From Aureimonas pseudogalii (GTDB lineage: Bacteria > Pseudomonadota > Alphaproteobacteria > Rhizobiales > Rhizobiaceae), in assembly GCF_014196835.1 (NCBI RefSeq), contig NZ_JACIEK010000002.1:62001-126000 (forward strand): a stretch of 64,000 nucleotides of DNA, written 5' to 3'. The notes beneath the pieces were generated by a model. That model was not told the origin of the DNA. It worked only from the letters and a program-made list of their open reading frames with translations, and did not search any database. The translations under genes were made by a program, and so were the position numbers. Shown here piece after piece: positions 1 through 11,152 of this stretch; within the stretch, counting starts at the first letter, position 1, and every line of letters begins with the position of its first letter.

Positions 1-589
1 CATACATGGTCAGCACGATGCCGTGCAGCGACAGCGCGGGGTTCAGCGTGTCGCGCACCTGCTCCACCGTCTCCAGAAGCTGGGAAAGGCCCTCGAGCGC
101 GAAGAACTCGCATTGCAACGGCACAAGGATGGCGTCGGCCGCCGCCATGGCGTTGATCGTCAGGAGGTTGAGCGAGGGTGGGCAGTCCACCAGCACGAAG
201 TCGAAGAGAGCGCTCTCTTCCATGTGTTGGTGCAGCGCGTCGCGCAGGCGATAGGCGCGGCCCGCGGCACCCGAGATCTCCATCTCGACGCCGAGGAGAT
301 CGAGCGTCGAGGGGATGACCGAGAGGTTGGGCACGGCGCTCGCCATCGCCGACTCGGTGATCGAGGCGTTCTCCACGAGCACGTCGTAGGACGACGTCTC
401 GCGGTCCTCGCGGTTGATGCCGAGGCCGGTCGAGGCGTTGCCCTGCGGGTCGAGATCGATCACCAGCGTGCGCTTGCCGATGGCCGCCAGCGCGGTGGCG
501 AGGTTGATCGCGGTGGTCGTCTTGCCGACGCCGCCCTTTTGATTCGCGACCGTAATGACGCGCATGCGCGGGACAGGGAGCGTATCCAT
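1..589 (-). CDS. parA: Chromosome partitioning ATPase ParA (3' end cut off by window)
   Basis: The protein is a deviant Walker-type ATPase that, with ParB bound at parS, segregates the newly replicated origin. The reading frame runs off the left edge, so about 196 residues are visible. Seen: MRVITVANQKGGVGKTTTA with the deviant P-loop KGGVGKTT near the N-terminus, the Walker A' stretch LVIDLDPQGNAS, and the Walker B-like VLVDCPPSL. The start at 589 gives MDTLPVPRMRV; an in-frame ATG at 565 would give the more usual MRV start. It lies 78 bases downstream of rsmG on the same strand, the usual alphaproteobacterial order mnmG-rsmG-parA(-parB). ParB would lie outside the window. A parS-like site sits inside the neighbouring rsmG gene. 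Confidence 0.93.
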   Translation of the reverse strand, partial: MDTLPVPRMRVITVANQKGGVGKTTTAINLATALAAIGKRTLVIDLDPQGNASTGLGINREDRETSSYDVLVENASITESAMASAVPNLSVIPSTLDLLGVEMEISGAAGRAYRLRDALHQHMEESALFDFVLVDCPPSLNLLTINAMAAADAILVPLQCEFFALEGLSQLLETVEQVRDTLNPALSLHGIVLTMY

Positions 590-667
590 GAACCTCGTTT
601 CTCGGCCGACGATGCCGGGCGCGGACGTCGCGCCGTCCGGTTGGCGAGCGTGTCGCCTGCTACTCCG

Positions 668-1330
668 TCAAGCCCCCGCCAGGGCCGTCAGGTTCCGGAT
701 TTCCAGCACCACCGAGCCATCCTCGATGTGTGAAGCATGCTTTACCATGTCGAAGCGCCAATGGGCAGAAGCATCCGCGATTTCCCCCTCATGGCTCCGG
801 CCCTTGGGAAACCAGCAGACGGCGCCGGGCGCGAGATGCGGCGCGACGAGCGCGAAGAGATCGGGCAGGGATGCCAGCGCCCGCGCGCTGACGGCCTCGG
901 CCTGGCCGAGAATCGTGCCGCAATCCTCGATCCGTTCGGCATGAACGCTGACCGGCAGCGCCAGTTCTCGCGCCGCCGCCCGTAGGAAGGCGGCCTTCTT
1001 GTCGTTGCTCTCGACGAGATCGACATGCGCGCCCTCGCGCCCCGCCAGCAGGATGGCGAGCACGAGACCCGGAAAGCCCGCGCCGGAGCCGAGGTCGACC
1101 CAACGGCTCGGGCCCCGCGCCAGTTCGCCGAGCTGCAGCCCGTCTTCGAGATGGCGCGTCCAGAGTTCGGGCACGGTGGCGGGCGACACCAGATTGATTT
1201 TCGCCTGCCACTGCCGCAGCAGCGCCACGAACCCGTCGAGCCGATCCACCGTTTCACGTGAAACGCCATGGCGCGACAGGACGAGGGCGCGCTCCTCGGT
1301 GAGCTTCGCCTCGGTCGCCGCGCGGCCCAT
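668..1330 (-). CDS. rsmG: 16S rRNA (guanine-N7) methyltransferase RsmG (GidB)
   Basis: RsmG methylates G527 of 16S rRNA using S-adenosylmethionine. Seen: the SAM-binding motif WVDLGSGAGFPGL, followed by VDLVESNDKKAAFLR and the Rossmann-fold methyltransferase core; the length of about 220 residues fits the family. The start was put at 1330 (MGRAATEAK). The frame stays open to 1438, but that would add a basic, proline-rich extension overlapping the end of mnmG. The gene follows mnmG by 55 bases and precedes parA, so the three are probably co-transcribed. A near-perfect parS palindrome lies inside the coding sequence at 1250-1265. Confidence 0.93.
   Translation of the reverse strand: MGRAATEAKLTEERALVLSRHGVSRETVDRLDGFVALLRQWQAKINLVSPATVPELWTRHLEDGLQLGELARGPSRWVDLGSGAGFPGLVLAILLAGREGAHVDLVESNDKKAAFLRAAARELALPVSVHAERIEDCGTILGQAEAVSARALASLPDLFALVAPHLAPGAVCWFPKGRSHEGEIADASAHWRFDMVKHASHIEDGSVVLEIRNLTALAGA
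1250..1265. promoter_or_regulatory. parS: parS-like centromere site inside rsmG
   Basis: The sequence CGTTTCACGTGAAACG is a perfect 16-base palindrome. It matches the broadly conserved parS consensus TGTTTCACGTGAAACA at 14 of 16 positions, with only the outermost pair changed. It lies within the rsmG coding region, a little over 600 bases from parA. ParB binding is inferred from the match and the location. Confidence 0.85.
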
Positions 1331-1385
1331 GCGCGGCTTGGAACGGGGCGTCTTCGGCGGCAGAAGCCGCGGACGGGGCTTTGGT

Positions 1386-3269
1386 TCAAGCGGCTTTCGC
1401 AAGATCGGTCTTTCGCAGCGCGACGAGAAGGATGGCAAGCGCCGCAGGCGTCATGCCGTCGATGCGCTCGGCCTCGGCGATCGTCGCGGGCCGGCGGAGC
1501 GTCAGCTTGTGTTTCAACTCGTTAGACAAGCCCTTCAGCATCTCGAAGTCCAGGGAAGCAGGAATGCGCTTCTCCTCGTCCCGTCGAAGCCGGATCTGGT
1601 CGCGGCGCTGGCGCTCGAGATAGACGTCGTAGGCCGCCTCGATCTCGATCCGCTCCCGAACCGATCCCTGCAGCGCCAAGAGTTCGGGCCAGATCGGCGT
1701 GAGCATCTCCAGCGTCGTCTCGGCATTGGAGAGGAGCACCCAGGCCGAACGCGAACGTCCGTCCTGATTGACGGCGAGACCGCGGCGCGCCGCCTCGCCG
1801 GTGGTAATGACGGCCGCCTCCAGCAGGGCGCGGGCGTCGCGAAGCGCCGTCTCGCTCGTCTCGAACACGGCTCGGCGGCGCTCGTCGACGAGACCGAGTT
1901 CGATGCCCATCGGCGTCAGGCGGCGGTCGGCATTGTCGGCCCGCAGCGACAGGCGGAACTCGGCGCGGCTGGTGAACATGCGGTAGGGCTCGGTCACGCC
2001 GGTGCGCGTGAGATCGTCCACCATCACGCCGAGATAGGCGTCGGCACGGTCGATCACGGCGGGCTCGGCGCCGCCGGCGCGGCGCGCGGCGTTGAGCCCG
2101 GCGAGCAGCCCCTGCGCCGCCGCCTCCTCGTAGCCCGTGGTGCCGTTGATCTGCCCGGCGAGGAAGAGGCCGGGCGCCACCGCCACCTCCAGCGTCCGGT
2201 TCAACTCGCGCGGATCGACGTGGTCGTATTCGATGGCATAGCCGGGTTTCAGGATCGCGACGCATTCCAGCCCCGGGAGCGAGCGCAGGAAGGCGCCCTG
2301 CACGTCTTCGGGCAGCGAGGTCGAGAGGCCGTTCGGGTAGACCGTGTCGTCGTCGAGCCCCTCCGGCTCCAGGAACACCTGATGCCCGTCGCGGTCGCCG
2401 AACTTGACGATCTTGTCCTCGATCGACGGGCAGTAGCGCGGCCCCGCACCCTCGATCTGCCCGCCATAGAGGGCGGAGCGATGGAGATTGTCGCGGATGA
2501 TGCGGTGCGTCTCGGGCGTCGTGCGGGTGATGCCGCAGTCGATCTGCGGGTTGGCGATGCGGGTCGTCAGGTAGGAAAAGGCGTAAGGGGTCTCGTCCGG
2601 TCCCTGCCGGTCGAGCCCGGCCCAGTCGATCGTGCGCCCGTCGAGCCGCGCCGGCGTTCCCGTCTTCAGGCGCCCGAGACGAAGGCCGAGCCGGCGCAGG
2701 GTGGCCGAAAGGCTGAGCGAGGGCGCCTCGCCCATGCGGCCCGCCGGGATCTGTCGGTCGCCGATATGGATGAGCCCGCCGAGAAAGGTGCCGGTGGTCA
2801 GCACCGCCGCGCCGCAGGCGATCCGGCGCCCGTCGGCGAGGATCACTGCGGCGACGCGGTTGCCATCGGTGAATTCCAGATCGAACGCGTCGCCTTCCAG
2901 CACCGTCAGGTTCGCCTGCGCCCGCACCGCGCGCTGCACGGCGGCCTTGTAGAGCTTGCGGTCGGCCTGCGTGCGGGGCCCGCGCACCGCCGGGCCCTTG
3001 CGCCGGTTGAGCAGGCGGAACTGGATGCCCCCGGCATCGGCGGCCTCGCCCATGACGCCGCCGAGCGCATCGATCTCGCGCACGAGATGGCCCTTGCCGA
3101 TGCCCCCGATCGCCGGGTTGCAGCTCATGGCGCCGACGGTCTCGAAGGCATGGGTGAGGAGAAGGGTCGGCGCGCCCGTGCGCGCGGCCGCGCAGGCCGC
3201 CTCGACGCCGGCATGCCCGCCGCCGATCACCACGACGGCGGCTTCGAGATCGGAAGGATGGTCGCTCAT
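1386..3269 (-). CDS. mnmG: tRNA uridine-5-carboxymethylaminomethyl modification enzyme MnmG (GidA)
   Basis: MnmG is the FAD-dependent partner of MnmE; together they install the (carboxymethyl)aminomethyl group on wobble U34 of several tRNAs. Seen: the N-terminal dinucleotide fold [14 protein letters not shown], the family signature around [20 protein letters not shown], the segment TGTFLGG, and the YCPSIEDKI motif. The length of 627 residues is normal. It starts the likely mnmG-rsmG-parA transcription unit. A TTGACA-N17-CTTTAC promoter lies so close upstream that the transcript may be leaderless, and no Shine-Dalgarno sequence is visible before the start. The partner gene mnmE is 1.4 kb away on the same strand. 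Confidence 0.97.
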   Translation of the reverse strand: MSDHPSDLEAAVVVIGGGHAGVEAACAAARTGAPTLLLTHAFETVGAMSCNPAIGGIGKGHLVREIDALGGVMGEAADAGGIQFRLLNRRKGPAVRGPRTQADRKLYKAAVQRAVRAQANLTVLEGDAFDLEFTDGNRVAAVILADGRRIACGAAVLTTGTFLGGLIHIGDRQIPAGRMGEAPSLSLSATLRRLGLRLGRLKTGTPARLDGRTIDWAGLDRQGPDETPYAFSYLTTRIANPQIDCGITRTTPETHRIIRDNLHRSALYGGQIEGAGPRYCPSIEDKIVKFGDRDGHQVFLEPEGLDDDTVYPNGLSTSLPEDVQGAFLRSLPGLECVAILKPGYAIEYDHVDPRELNRTLEVAVAPGLFLAGQINGTTGYEEAAAQGLLAGLNAARRAGGAEPAVIDRADAYLGVMVDDLTRTGVTEPYRMFTSRAEFRLSLRADNADRRLTPMGIELGLVDERRRAVFETSETALRDARALLEAAVITTGEAARRGLAVNQDGRSRSAWVLLSNAETTLEMLTPIWPELLALQGSVRERIEIEAAYDVYLERQRRDQIRLRRDEEKRIPASLDFEMLKGLSNELKHKLTLRRPATIAEAERIDGMTPAALAILLVALRKTDLAKAA

Positions 3270-3277
3270 GCACGAGG

Positions 3278-3306
3278 GTAAAGCGCGCGGCGGCGGGGTC
3301 TGTCAA
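3278..3306 (-). promoter_or_regulatory. Sigma-70-type promoter of mnmG
   Basis: On the minus strand there is a perfect -35 hexamer TTGACA (3306-3301), a 17-base spacer and CTTTAC as -10 (3283-3278). Transcription would begin about 7 bases further, near 3271, only a base or two before the mnmG start codon at 3269. This predicts a leaderless or nearly leaderless message. Confidence 0.5.
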
Positions 3307-3508
3307 ATGCGGGGGCGACGGATCCGAAAGGTCCAACGGCGGAACCTGCGAGATCGGGCGCATGGTTTGAGGCGAGGACCGGGCACGCCGTCGCCACCAC
3401 AGTCGCCTCCGACGGCTTGGACGATCGCCAAGCCGGCCCTTCACAGACCGTAGCCCAGCCTGAGAGCAGAACCGGAGACACTCTCCGTCCATCTCGACCC
3501 GCCTGCCC

Positions 3509-4018
3509 TCAGGCCGCGCGCGGGGGGTCCACCAGACGGGCCATGGTGAAGGCGTCGACGAGGACGCCGTCGCGCAGGATCGAGCGGCGCTCGCGCCCCT
3601 CGATCTCGAAGCCGAAGCGCTCGTAGAGGGCGATGGCGCCGGCATTGTCGGTGTTGACGGAGAGTTCGAGGCGGGTGAGGCCGAGCCAGCGATCGGCGAG
3701 ATCGACGAGTTCGCCGAGCAGCCGGGCGCCGATGCCGCGGCGCTGGAAATCGTCGTGGACGCCGAGGCCGAGCGAGCCGACATGGGCGCGCCGCCCGTTC
3801 CAGCGCATCAGATGCGCGAGGCCGACGATCCGGCCCTCCCACTCCGCCACGATGAGCGTGGCGTCGCTGCTCCCGTCGAAGAGGCGTCGGCGCACCGCCT
3901 CCGGCGTCTCGAAGGGCAAACGCATCGTCCCGTGCCGGTAGCCCGGCAGGTTCATCAGCGCCGTCAGGGCGTCGAGGTCGCGCGGCTCGGCGGCGCGGAT
4001 CGCGAGAGGGTCGGTCAT
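3509..4018 (-). CDS. GNAT N-acetyltransferase, YhhY-like
   Basis: This is a 169-residue acetyl-CoA-dependent N-acetyltransferase of the GNAT fold. Seen: the N-terminal IRAAEPRDLDAL start typical of the fold, the acetyl-CoA pyrophosphate loop QRRGIGARLLGELV (Q/RxxGxG/A), and the late segment ELSVNTDNAGAIALYERFGF. The overall pattern, including the ending DAFTMARL, resembles E. coli YhhY, an amino-acid N-acetyltransferase, but the substrate is inferred. It lies between mnmG and a DUF1993 gene on the same strand, with a 239-base gap before mnmG. Confidence 0.85.
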   Translation of the reverse strand: MTDPLAIRAAEPRDLDALTALMNLPGYRHGTMRLPFETPEAVRRRLFDGSSDATLIVAEWEGRIVGLAHLMRWNGRRAHVGSLGLGVHDDFQRRGIGARLLGELVDLADRWLGLTRLELSVNTDNAGAIALYERFGFEIEGRERRSILRDGVLVDAFTMARLVDPPRAA

Positions 4019-4070
4019 GGGATGAAGCGGGCTTCCAGGAGGGATTTTGCGAGACGTTGGAGGGCCGCCG

Positions 4071-4625
4071 TTACGCAGCCTGCGGCCTCAGATAGGCGAA
4101 CATGTGAGGCACGTAGTCGCCCTTGCCGATCGTGACGCCTTGGTCGCGCAGGATGGCGTAGGCGGTAACGACGTGGAAGTAGAATTGCGGCAGGGCCCAG
4201 TCGCGCACGTACTGCTCACCGCTTATGTCGAACGTCAGCCCGCCGGGCAGCTCGATGGCGAGCGGCAGGGTCGAACGCGCATCGAGAGCGTGCTCCGGCA
4301 CGGCGCGAACGAAAGACAGAGCCTCGTCGATCCGGGTCCTCGCCTCCGCCAGCGACCCCGGCGTCTCGCCGCCGTTGCGACCCTCCGCGGCCACCGCGTC
4401 CAGCCATTCGGGAACGGCCTCGCCGCGCAGCCGGAACGAAGCTTCTTGCGCCTGATAGGCCGCGAAGCGGATCTGCGACGACAACGGGTACATGTCGGGT
4501 GCGAGGCGCGCCGACAGAAGCGCTTCCACCCGATCCGGCATCTGCTGCGCGGCCTTTTCCAGCAGGGTGGCCAGGGTCTGCAGCATGTTCGCGTAGGTCG
4601 GTAGCAGCAAGGTCGTCGGCGTCAT
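4071..4625 (-). CDS. DUF1993 family protein
   Basis: This is a 184-residue soluble, mostly alpha-helical protein that matches the DUF1993 family in length and pattern. Seen: an N-terminal YANMLQTLATLLEKAAQQ helix, then ARLAPDMYPLSSQIRFAAYQA, and a C-terminal stretch YVRDWALPQFYFHVVTAYAIL followed by GKGDYVPHM. The family has a DinB-like four-helix fold and no established reaction. No signal peptide or membrane segment is visible. It lies 52 bases upstream of the YhhY-like gene and may share its transcript. Confidence 0.8.
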   Translation of the reverse strand: MTPTTLLLPTYANMLQTLATLLEKAAQQMPDRVEALLSARLAPDMYPLSSQIRFAAYQAQEASFRLRGEAVPEWLDAVAAEGRNGGETPGSLAEARTRIDEALSFVRAVPEHALDARSTLPLAIELPGGLTFDISGEQYVRDWALPQFYFHVVTAYAILRDQGVTIGKGDYVPHMFAYLRPQAA

Positions 4626-4699
4626 GAAAGGCCTCGTCGGCTTGTGTGGTCAGGGAATGCGGATCCCGCCCGGTCGGGGCCGGCGAATCGCCCGGAGCG

Positions 4700-6028
4700 T
4701 CACTTACCGATACAGAACTCCGAGAAGATGACATCGAGAAGATCCTCGACGCCGACGCGGCCCGTCAAGGCGCCGAGGCGGTCTCCGGCGCGGCGTAGGG
4801 CCTCGGCCACGAGTTCGGGCGGCAGGCGGGAGAGGGCGGGATCGGTGAGAAGGCCGAGCGCGTCGGCGACGATCTCGCGATGGCGCAGCCGGGCCGGCAG
4901 GACGGCGGCGGGATCGCCGACGGTCTCTGCCGCACGGGCGGCGAGGATCGCGACGAGGCGCTCGATACCCTCGCCGGTCGCGGAGGAGACGGCGAGGTCG
5001 TGAGCCGGCAAAGCGGCAGCCGGCAAGAGGAGATCGGCCTTGCCGAGAACGCACAGCACCGGCGATGTGGCCGTCTCGCCGTGCGTGGCCTCCGTCGCCG
5101 GCGAGGTGTCCGAACCATCCAGGAGCGCGATCACGAGATCGGCCTCCGCCATCGCCCGGCGGGCGCGCTCGATGCCGATCGCTTCGACCGTGTCGGAGGT
5201 CGCGCGCAGGCCCGCCGTGTCGGCGAGGCGCACCGGCACGCCGCCGAGGTCGAGGCTGACCTCGATCACGTCGCGCGTCGTGCCGGGCACCGCCGAGACG
5301 ATCGCCGCGTCGCGCCGGGCGAGCGCGTTGAGGAGGCTCGACTTGCCGGCATTCGGCGGCCCGGCGATCACCACGCGAAACCCCTCGCGCAGGATCTCGC
5401 CGCGCCGTGCGGACTGGAGATGCACCGCCATCTCGCCGGCGAGCGCGGCGACGCCCTCGATCACCCCGGCCGCCACGTCGTCGCCGACGTCGCCCTCGTC
5501 GGAGAAGTCGAACTCGGCCTCGAGCAGCGCGCGCAGCCGCACGAGACGGCGCATCCAGCCCTCATAGAGCGCGCGCAGCGCACCGCCGGCTTGCGCCACC
5601 GCCTGCCGGCGCTGGCCTTCCGTCTCGGCGGCGAGGAGATCGGCGAGGCCCTCGGCTTCCGTCAGGTCGATGCGCCCGTTGTCGAAGGCACGCCGGGTGA
5701 ACTCGCCGGCCTCGGCGAGGCGCAGGCCGGGCAGGGCGGTGAGCGCGCCAAGCGCCGCCGCCACCACGGCGCGCCCGCCATGCAGGTGCCATTCGGCGAG
5801 GTCCTCGCCGGTGACGGAATGGGGCGCGGGAAAGAACAGCGCGAGGCCGCAGTCGATCGTGCCGCCCGAGGCGTCGCGGAAGGTGCGAAGGCTGGCGCGG
5901 CGCGGCTCCGGCACGCCCCCGGCCAGCGCCGCCATCGCGGGCGCCGCGCCGGGGCCGCTGATGCGCAGCACCGCGATGCCCGCCGGCAGCGCGCCGGAGG
6001 AGAGGGCGACGATCGTATCCTCTTCCAT
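4700..6028 (-). CDS. mnmE: tRNA modification GTPase MnmE (TrmE)
   Basis: MnmE is the GTPase partner of MnmG in wobble-uridine modification. Domains in order: an N-terminal tetrahydrofolate-binding domain (about 1-118), then a helical domain carrying an inserted G domain (about 215-375). Seen: G1 GPPNAGKSS (223-231), G2 GTTRD (249-253), G3 DTAGL (270-274), and the C-terminal CIGK ending whose cysteine is the conserved one. The G4 motif reads GKAD at 329-332 instead of NKxD, an unusual change of the guanine-specificity asparagine. The length of 442 residues is normal. The gene is divergent from the thioredoxin-domain gene at 6148. Confidence 0.96.
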   Translation of the reverse strand: MEEDTIVALSSGALPAGIAVLRISGPGAAPAMAALAGGVPEPRRASLRTFRDASGGTIDCGLALFFPAPHSVTGEDLAEWHLHGGRAVVAAALGALTALPGLRLAEAGEFTRRAFDNGRIDLTEAEGLADLLAAETEGQRRQAVAQAGGALRALYEGWMRRLVRLRALLEAEFDFSDEGDVGDDVAAGVIEGVAALAGEMAVHLQSARRGEILREGFRVVIAGPPNAGKSSLLNALARRDAAIVSAVPGTTRDVIEVSLDLGGVPVRLADTAGLRATSDTVEAIGIERARRAMAEADLVIALLDGSDTSPATEATHGETATSPVLCVLGKADLLLPAAALPAHDLAVSSATGEGIERLVAILAARAAETVGDPAAVLPARLRHREIVADALGLLTDPALSRLPPELVAEALRRAGDRLGALTGRVGVEDLLDVIFSEFCIGK

Positions 6029-6147
6029 CCGCTCTCCTTCGCCCGGCCGCCGATGCGCATTCGAGGTCGCGGCCCCGGACTTTTCCGGTCGCGATCCCCC
6101 GCGCCTGCCCTAGCTGATGGGGAGCAGCGACAAAAGAGGGCCGACCC

Positions 6148-8202
<2,055 letters not shown>

Positions 8203-8211
8203 ACGCGCGGT

Positions 8212-8697
8212 TCAGCGCACCGCGATGACCGCGGCGTCGGCGGCGATGCGCAGCGCCTCCGGCGTCGTCTCGAAGACGTGGAAGGGCGTGCCCGCGGCGG
8301 CCCAGACCGCGTCGAAGGCAAGGAGATCGCGGTCCATGAAGGTGCGGATGGGATGAAGGCTGCCGAGCGGCGCGACGCCGCCGATGGCAAAGCCCGTGGC
8401 CTCGCGCACGAAGGCGGCGTCGGGGCGCTCCAGCGCCTCGCCGATCTCGGCCGCAACGGCCGCCTCGTCCACCCGGTTGGCGCCGGAGACGAGCAGCAGC
8501 ACCGCCTCGCCGCTGGCCTTGCCGCGGAAGACGAGGCTCTTGACGATCTGCCCGACCTCGGCGGAGACGGCGACCGCGGCTTCCGCGGCGGTGCGGGCGA
8601 TCGTCTTCGTCTCCACCACGCGGATCGGCAGCGAGGCCGCCAGGGCGGCGATCTCGACGCGGCGCACGGCATCGGGGCGGCCCGGCTGGTCGGTCAT
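8212..8697 (-). CDS. YbaK/EbsC-family aminoacyl-tRNA deacylase
   Basis: This is a 161-residue trans-editing domain of the YbaK/ProX superfamily, which hydrolyses mischarged aminoacyl-tRNA. Seen: the core VGQIVKSLVFRG with the conserved lysine, then VLLLVSGANRVD and FAIGGVAPLGSLHP (the G-G-x-P/S-P-x-G loop). The start at 8697 is supported by GAGAGGGAG just upstream; the frame stays open to 8748, but that longer start would fall inside the rho terminator hairpin. Substrate specificity (Cys, Ala or other) cannot be read from the sequence. Confidence 0.88.
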   Translation of the reverse strand: MTDQPGRPDAVRRVEIAALAASLPIRVVETKTIARTAAEAAVAVSAEVGQIVKSLVFRGKASGEAVLLLVSGANRVDEAAVAAEIGEALERPDAAFVREATGFAIGGVAPLGSLHPIRTFMDRDLLAFDAVWAAAGTPFHVFETTPEALRIAADAAVIAVR

Positions 8698-8727
8698 GGC
8701 GAACTCCCTCTCGGCGGCCGGGCCGGA

Positions 8728-8768
8728 CAGAAGAAAGGGCCGCCGCATCGCTGCGACGGCCCTTTAGC
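8728..8768 (-). terminator. Rho-independent terminator downstream of rho
   Basis: Arms at 8734-8747 and 8752-8765 form a 14-base stem with one mismatch and a GCGA loop. On the minus strand the stem is followed by TTTCTTCT. It ends the rho transcript and lies before the ybaK-like gene. Confidence 0.8.
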
Positions 8769-8819
8769 AGGCTCGGAACGTTTCGTCTCGCCCGCCCGGT
8801 CGGCAGGCGCGGCGTGCGG

Positions 8820-10190
8820 TCAGGTGTTCATCGAGTCGAAGAAGTCGCCGTTGGTCTTCGTCTGCTTGAGCTTGTCGTTGAGGAACTCGATCGCGTCGGT
8901 CGTGCCCATCGGCGAGAGGATGCGGCGCAGCACGAAGATCTTCTGCAGGTCGCCGCGCGGCACGAGGAGGTCTTCCTTGCGGGTGCCGGACTTGAGGATG
9001 TCCATCGCCGGGAAGATGCGCTTGTCGGCCACCTTGCGGTCGAGCACGAGCTCGGAATTGCCGGTGCCCTTGAACTCCTCGAAGATCACCTCGTCCATGC
9101 GCGAACCCGTGTCGATGAGGGCGGTGGCGATGATCGTGAGGGAGCCGCCCTCCTCGATGTTGCGCGCCGCGCCGAAGAAGCGCTTCGGCCGCTGCAGGGC
9201 GTTGGCGTCGACGCCGCCCGTCAGCACCTTGCCGGAGGAGGGCACCACCGTGTTGTAGGCGCGCCCAAGGCGGGTGATGGAATCGAGCAGGATCACGACG
9301 TCGCGCCCGTGCTCGACGAGGCGCTTGGCCTTCTCGATCACCATCTCGGCCACCGCCACGTGGCGCGTCGCCGGCTCGTCGAAGGTGGAGGAGACGACCT
9401 CGCCCTTCACCGAGCGCTGCATGTCGGTCACCTCTTCCGGCCGCTCGTCGATGAGCAGCACGATGAGGTAGCACTCGGGATGGTTGGCGGTGATGGAATG
9501 GGCGATGTTCTGCAGGAGCACCGTCTTGCCGGTGCGAGGCGGCGCCACGATGAGCGCGCGCTGGCCCTTGCCGAGCGGGGCCACGAGATCGATCACGCGG
9601 GCCGAGAGGTCCTTTCGCGTGGAATCGGGATGTTCCATCTTGAAGCGCTCGTCCGGGTAGAGCGGCGTCAGATTGTCGAAATGGCTCTTGTGCTTGATCT
9701 TTTCGGGATCGTCGAAATTGATCGTGTTGACCTTGAGCAGCGCGAAATAGCGCTCGCCGTCCTTGGGCCCGCGGATCGTGCCCTCCACCGTGTCGCCGGT
9801 CTTGAACGAGAAGCGGCGGATCTGCGACGGCGAGATGTAGATGTCGTCGGGGCCGGGCAGGTAGTTCGCCTCGGGCGAGCGCAGGAAGGCGAAGCCGTCC
9901 TGCAGGATCTCGACGACGCCCTCGCCGATGATCTCGATGTCCTGCGCGGCCAGGCGCTTGAGGATGGCGAAGAGCAGTTCCTGCTTGCGCAGCGTCGAGG
10001 CGCTCTCGACCTGGTTCTCCTCGGCGAAGGCGACGAGATCGGCGGCGGTCTTGTTCTTCAGGTCCTGAAGCTTGATCTCGCTCGGCCGGGCGTCGGTGCC
10101 CTTCTGCGCCTCGTGCGGCGTCGCTCCGCTCTCGCTCGCATGGCCCAGCGGCTCGTCGATCGGGAGTTCGGGTGTCGTGATCTCTGACAT
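8820..10190 (-). CDS. rho: Transcription termination factor Rho
   Basis: Rho is a hexameric RNA-dependent ATPase-helicase that releases nascent RNA. Domains in order: an N-terminal helical Rho_N segment ([19 protein letters not shown], about 39-57), an RNA-binding cold-shock-like domain with [20 protein letters not shown], and a RecA-like domain with Walker [14 protein letters not shown] and Walker [17 protein letters not shown]. At 456 residues it is longer than E. coli Rho because of an acidic N-terminal extension of roughly 36 residues before the usual KLQDLK start. The start at 10190 gives [10 protein letters not shown]; the frame is open further upstream, but that part looks like non-coding sequence. 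A strong terminator follows the gene. Confidence 0.97.
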   Translation of the reverse strand: MSEITTPELPIDEPLGHASESGATPHEAQKGTDARPSEIKLQDLKNKTAADLVAFAEENQVESASTLRKQELLFAILKRLAAQDIEIIGEGVVEILQDGFAFLRSPEANYLPGPDDIYISPSQIRRFSFKTGDTVEGTIRGPKDGERYFALLKVNTINFDDPEKIKHKSHFDNLTPLYPDERFKMEHPDSTRKDLSARVIDLVAPLGKGQRALIVAPPRTGKTVLLQNIAHSITANHPECYLIVLLIDERPEEVTDMQRSVKGEVVSSTFDEPATRHVAVAEMVIEKAKRLVEHGRDVVILLDSITRLGRAYNTVVPSSGKVLTGGVDANALQRPKRFFGAARNIEEGGSLTIIATALIDTGSRMDEVIFEEFKGTGNSELVLDRKVADKRIFPAMDILKSGTRKEDLLVPRGDLQKIFVLRRILSPMGTTDAIEFLNDKLKQTKTNGDFFDSMNT

Positions 10191-10475
10191 GGAAGGCTTG
10201 GGCTCCGCCCCGGAAGCTCGGCCCGGACACGCTGGTCGCGGGGCTGCCCTCGAGGGTGTTCGTCGGACGGGGAAAGGTCGGGCCGGACTACGGGATGCGT
10301 ATGATCTGGCTGCGAGAGGCGGGACGCGGGCTGAACAGCCGGTCCGCACCGAAAGGCGGGATACGGGAAGACGTATAGCCGCGCGGCGAAGCGCACGCAA
10401 GATGGCCCGCGAGCGGCCACCACCTTCGCGTGAAAGCTCGATCCTCCCACCCCGGGCCCGGGCCGGCGGGGGCGC

Positions 10476-11030
10476 TCAGTGCGCGCGCAGCACCGCGGCG
10501 TCGCCGAGGTCCAGCCGCTGCAGCGCCTCGGCCGCCACCGCCTCGGGGGCCTGCGCCACCGAGACGCGCACGCCGTCCTCGCCCTCTTCGAGCGGCTGGA
10601 AGTCGGCATATTGCGAGGCGAGCAGCGAGGCCGGCATGTAGTGGCCCTTGCGCGCGGCGAGCCGGGTGCCGACGAGCTCGGGGTCGGCCTCGAGCTCCAC
10701 GAAGCGCACCCGCGCCTCGGCGCCGCGCAAGACGTCGCGGTAGCGCCGCTTCAGCGCCGAGCAGGTGATCACCGTGCTCTCGCCCATTCCCGCCTCGTCG
10801 GAGATCCAGTCGCGGATGAGGGCGAGCCAGGGCGCGCGGTCGGCATCGTCGAGGGGCAGGCCCGCCGACATCTTCTCGATATTGGCCTTGGGGTGGAATT
10901 CGTCGGCCTCGGCGAACTTCCAGCCGAGCCGCTGCGACAGGAGCCGGGCGGTGGTGGTCTTGCCCGTGCCGGACGGTCCCATCACCACGAGGCAGGTTGC
11001 GGGGCGGGCGCGGGCAGGGGACGAAGGCAA
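10476..11030 (-). CDS. gntK: Gluconokinase (GntK type)
   Basis: The enzyme phosphorylates D-gluconate to 6-phosphogluconate for the Entner-Doudoroff or pentose phosphate routes. Seen: the P-loop VVMGPSGTGKTTTARLL near residue 15, ADEFHPKANIEKMSAGLPLDD (substrate region, very conserved in the family), and VITCSALKRRYRDVLRG. The length of 184 residues is normal. It lies between rho and hemJ with wide gaps on both sides (285 and 122 bases), so it is probably transcribed alone. Nothing recognisable was seen in the 10191-10475 gap. Confidence 0.93.
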   Translation of the reverse strand: MPSSPARARPATCLVVMGPSGTGKTTTARLLSQRLGWKFAEADEFHPKANIEKMSAGLPLDDADRAPWLALIRDWISDEAGMGESTVITCSALKRRYRDVLRGAEARVRFVELEADPELVGTRLAARKGHYMPASLLASQYADFQPLEEGEDGVRVSVAQAPEAVAAEALQRLDLGDAAVLRAH

Positions 11031-11152
11031 GGGCTGGGATCTCCCGGACGGGGTTGCGAGGGCGGCAGGCTTCCGAGAAGGACCGCGCCCTCAAGATCGC
11101 ACGGGGGCCGCGAAAGGCAAGCCGGCTTTGCCGGCGACGTGGCCGGAGCGCC

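Noticed and set aside
999-3281. 760-residue plus-strand frame opposite mnmG and rsmG
   Set aside because: Both opposite-strand genes are confidently identified, and the frame has no domain. High G+C DNA rarely contains stop codons, so it is a chance frame.
8814-10187. Long plus-strand frame opposite rho
   Set aside because: It is the antisense shadow of rho; its composition (Arg, Gly, His, Val, Asp) is typical of the reverse frame of high-G+C genes and it has no recognisable motif.
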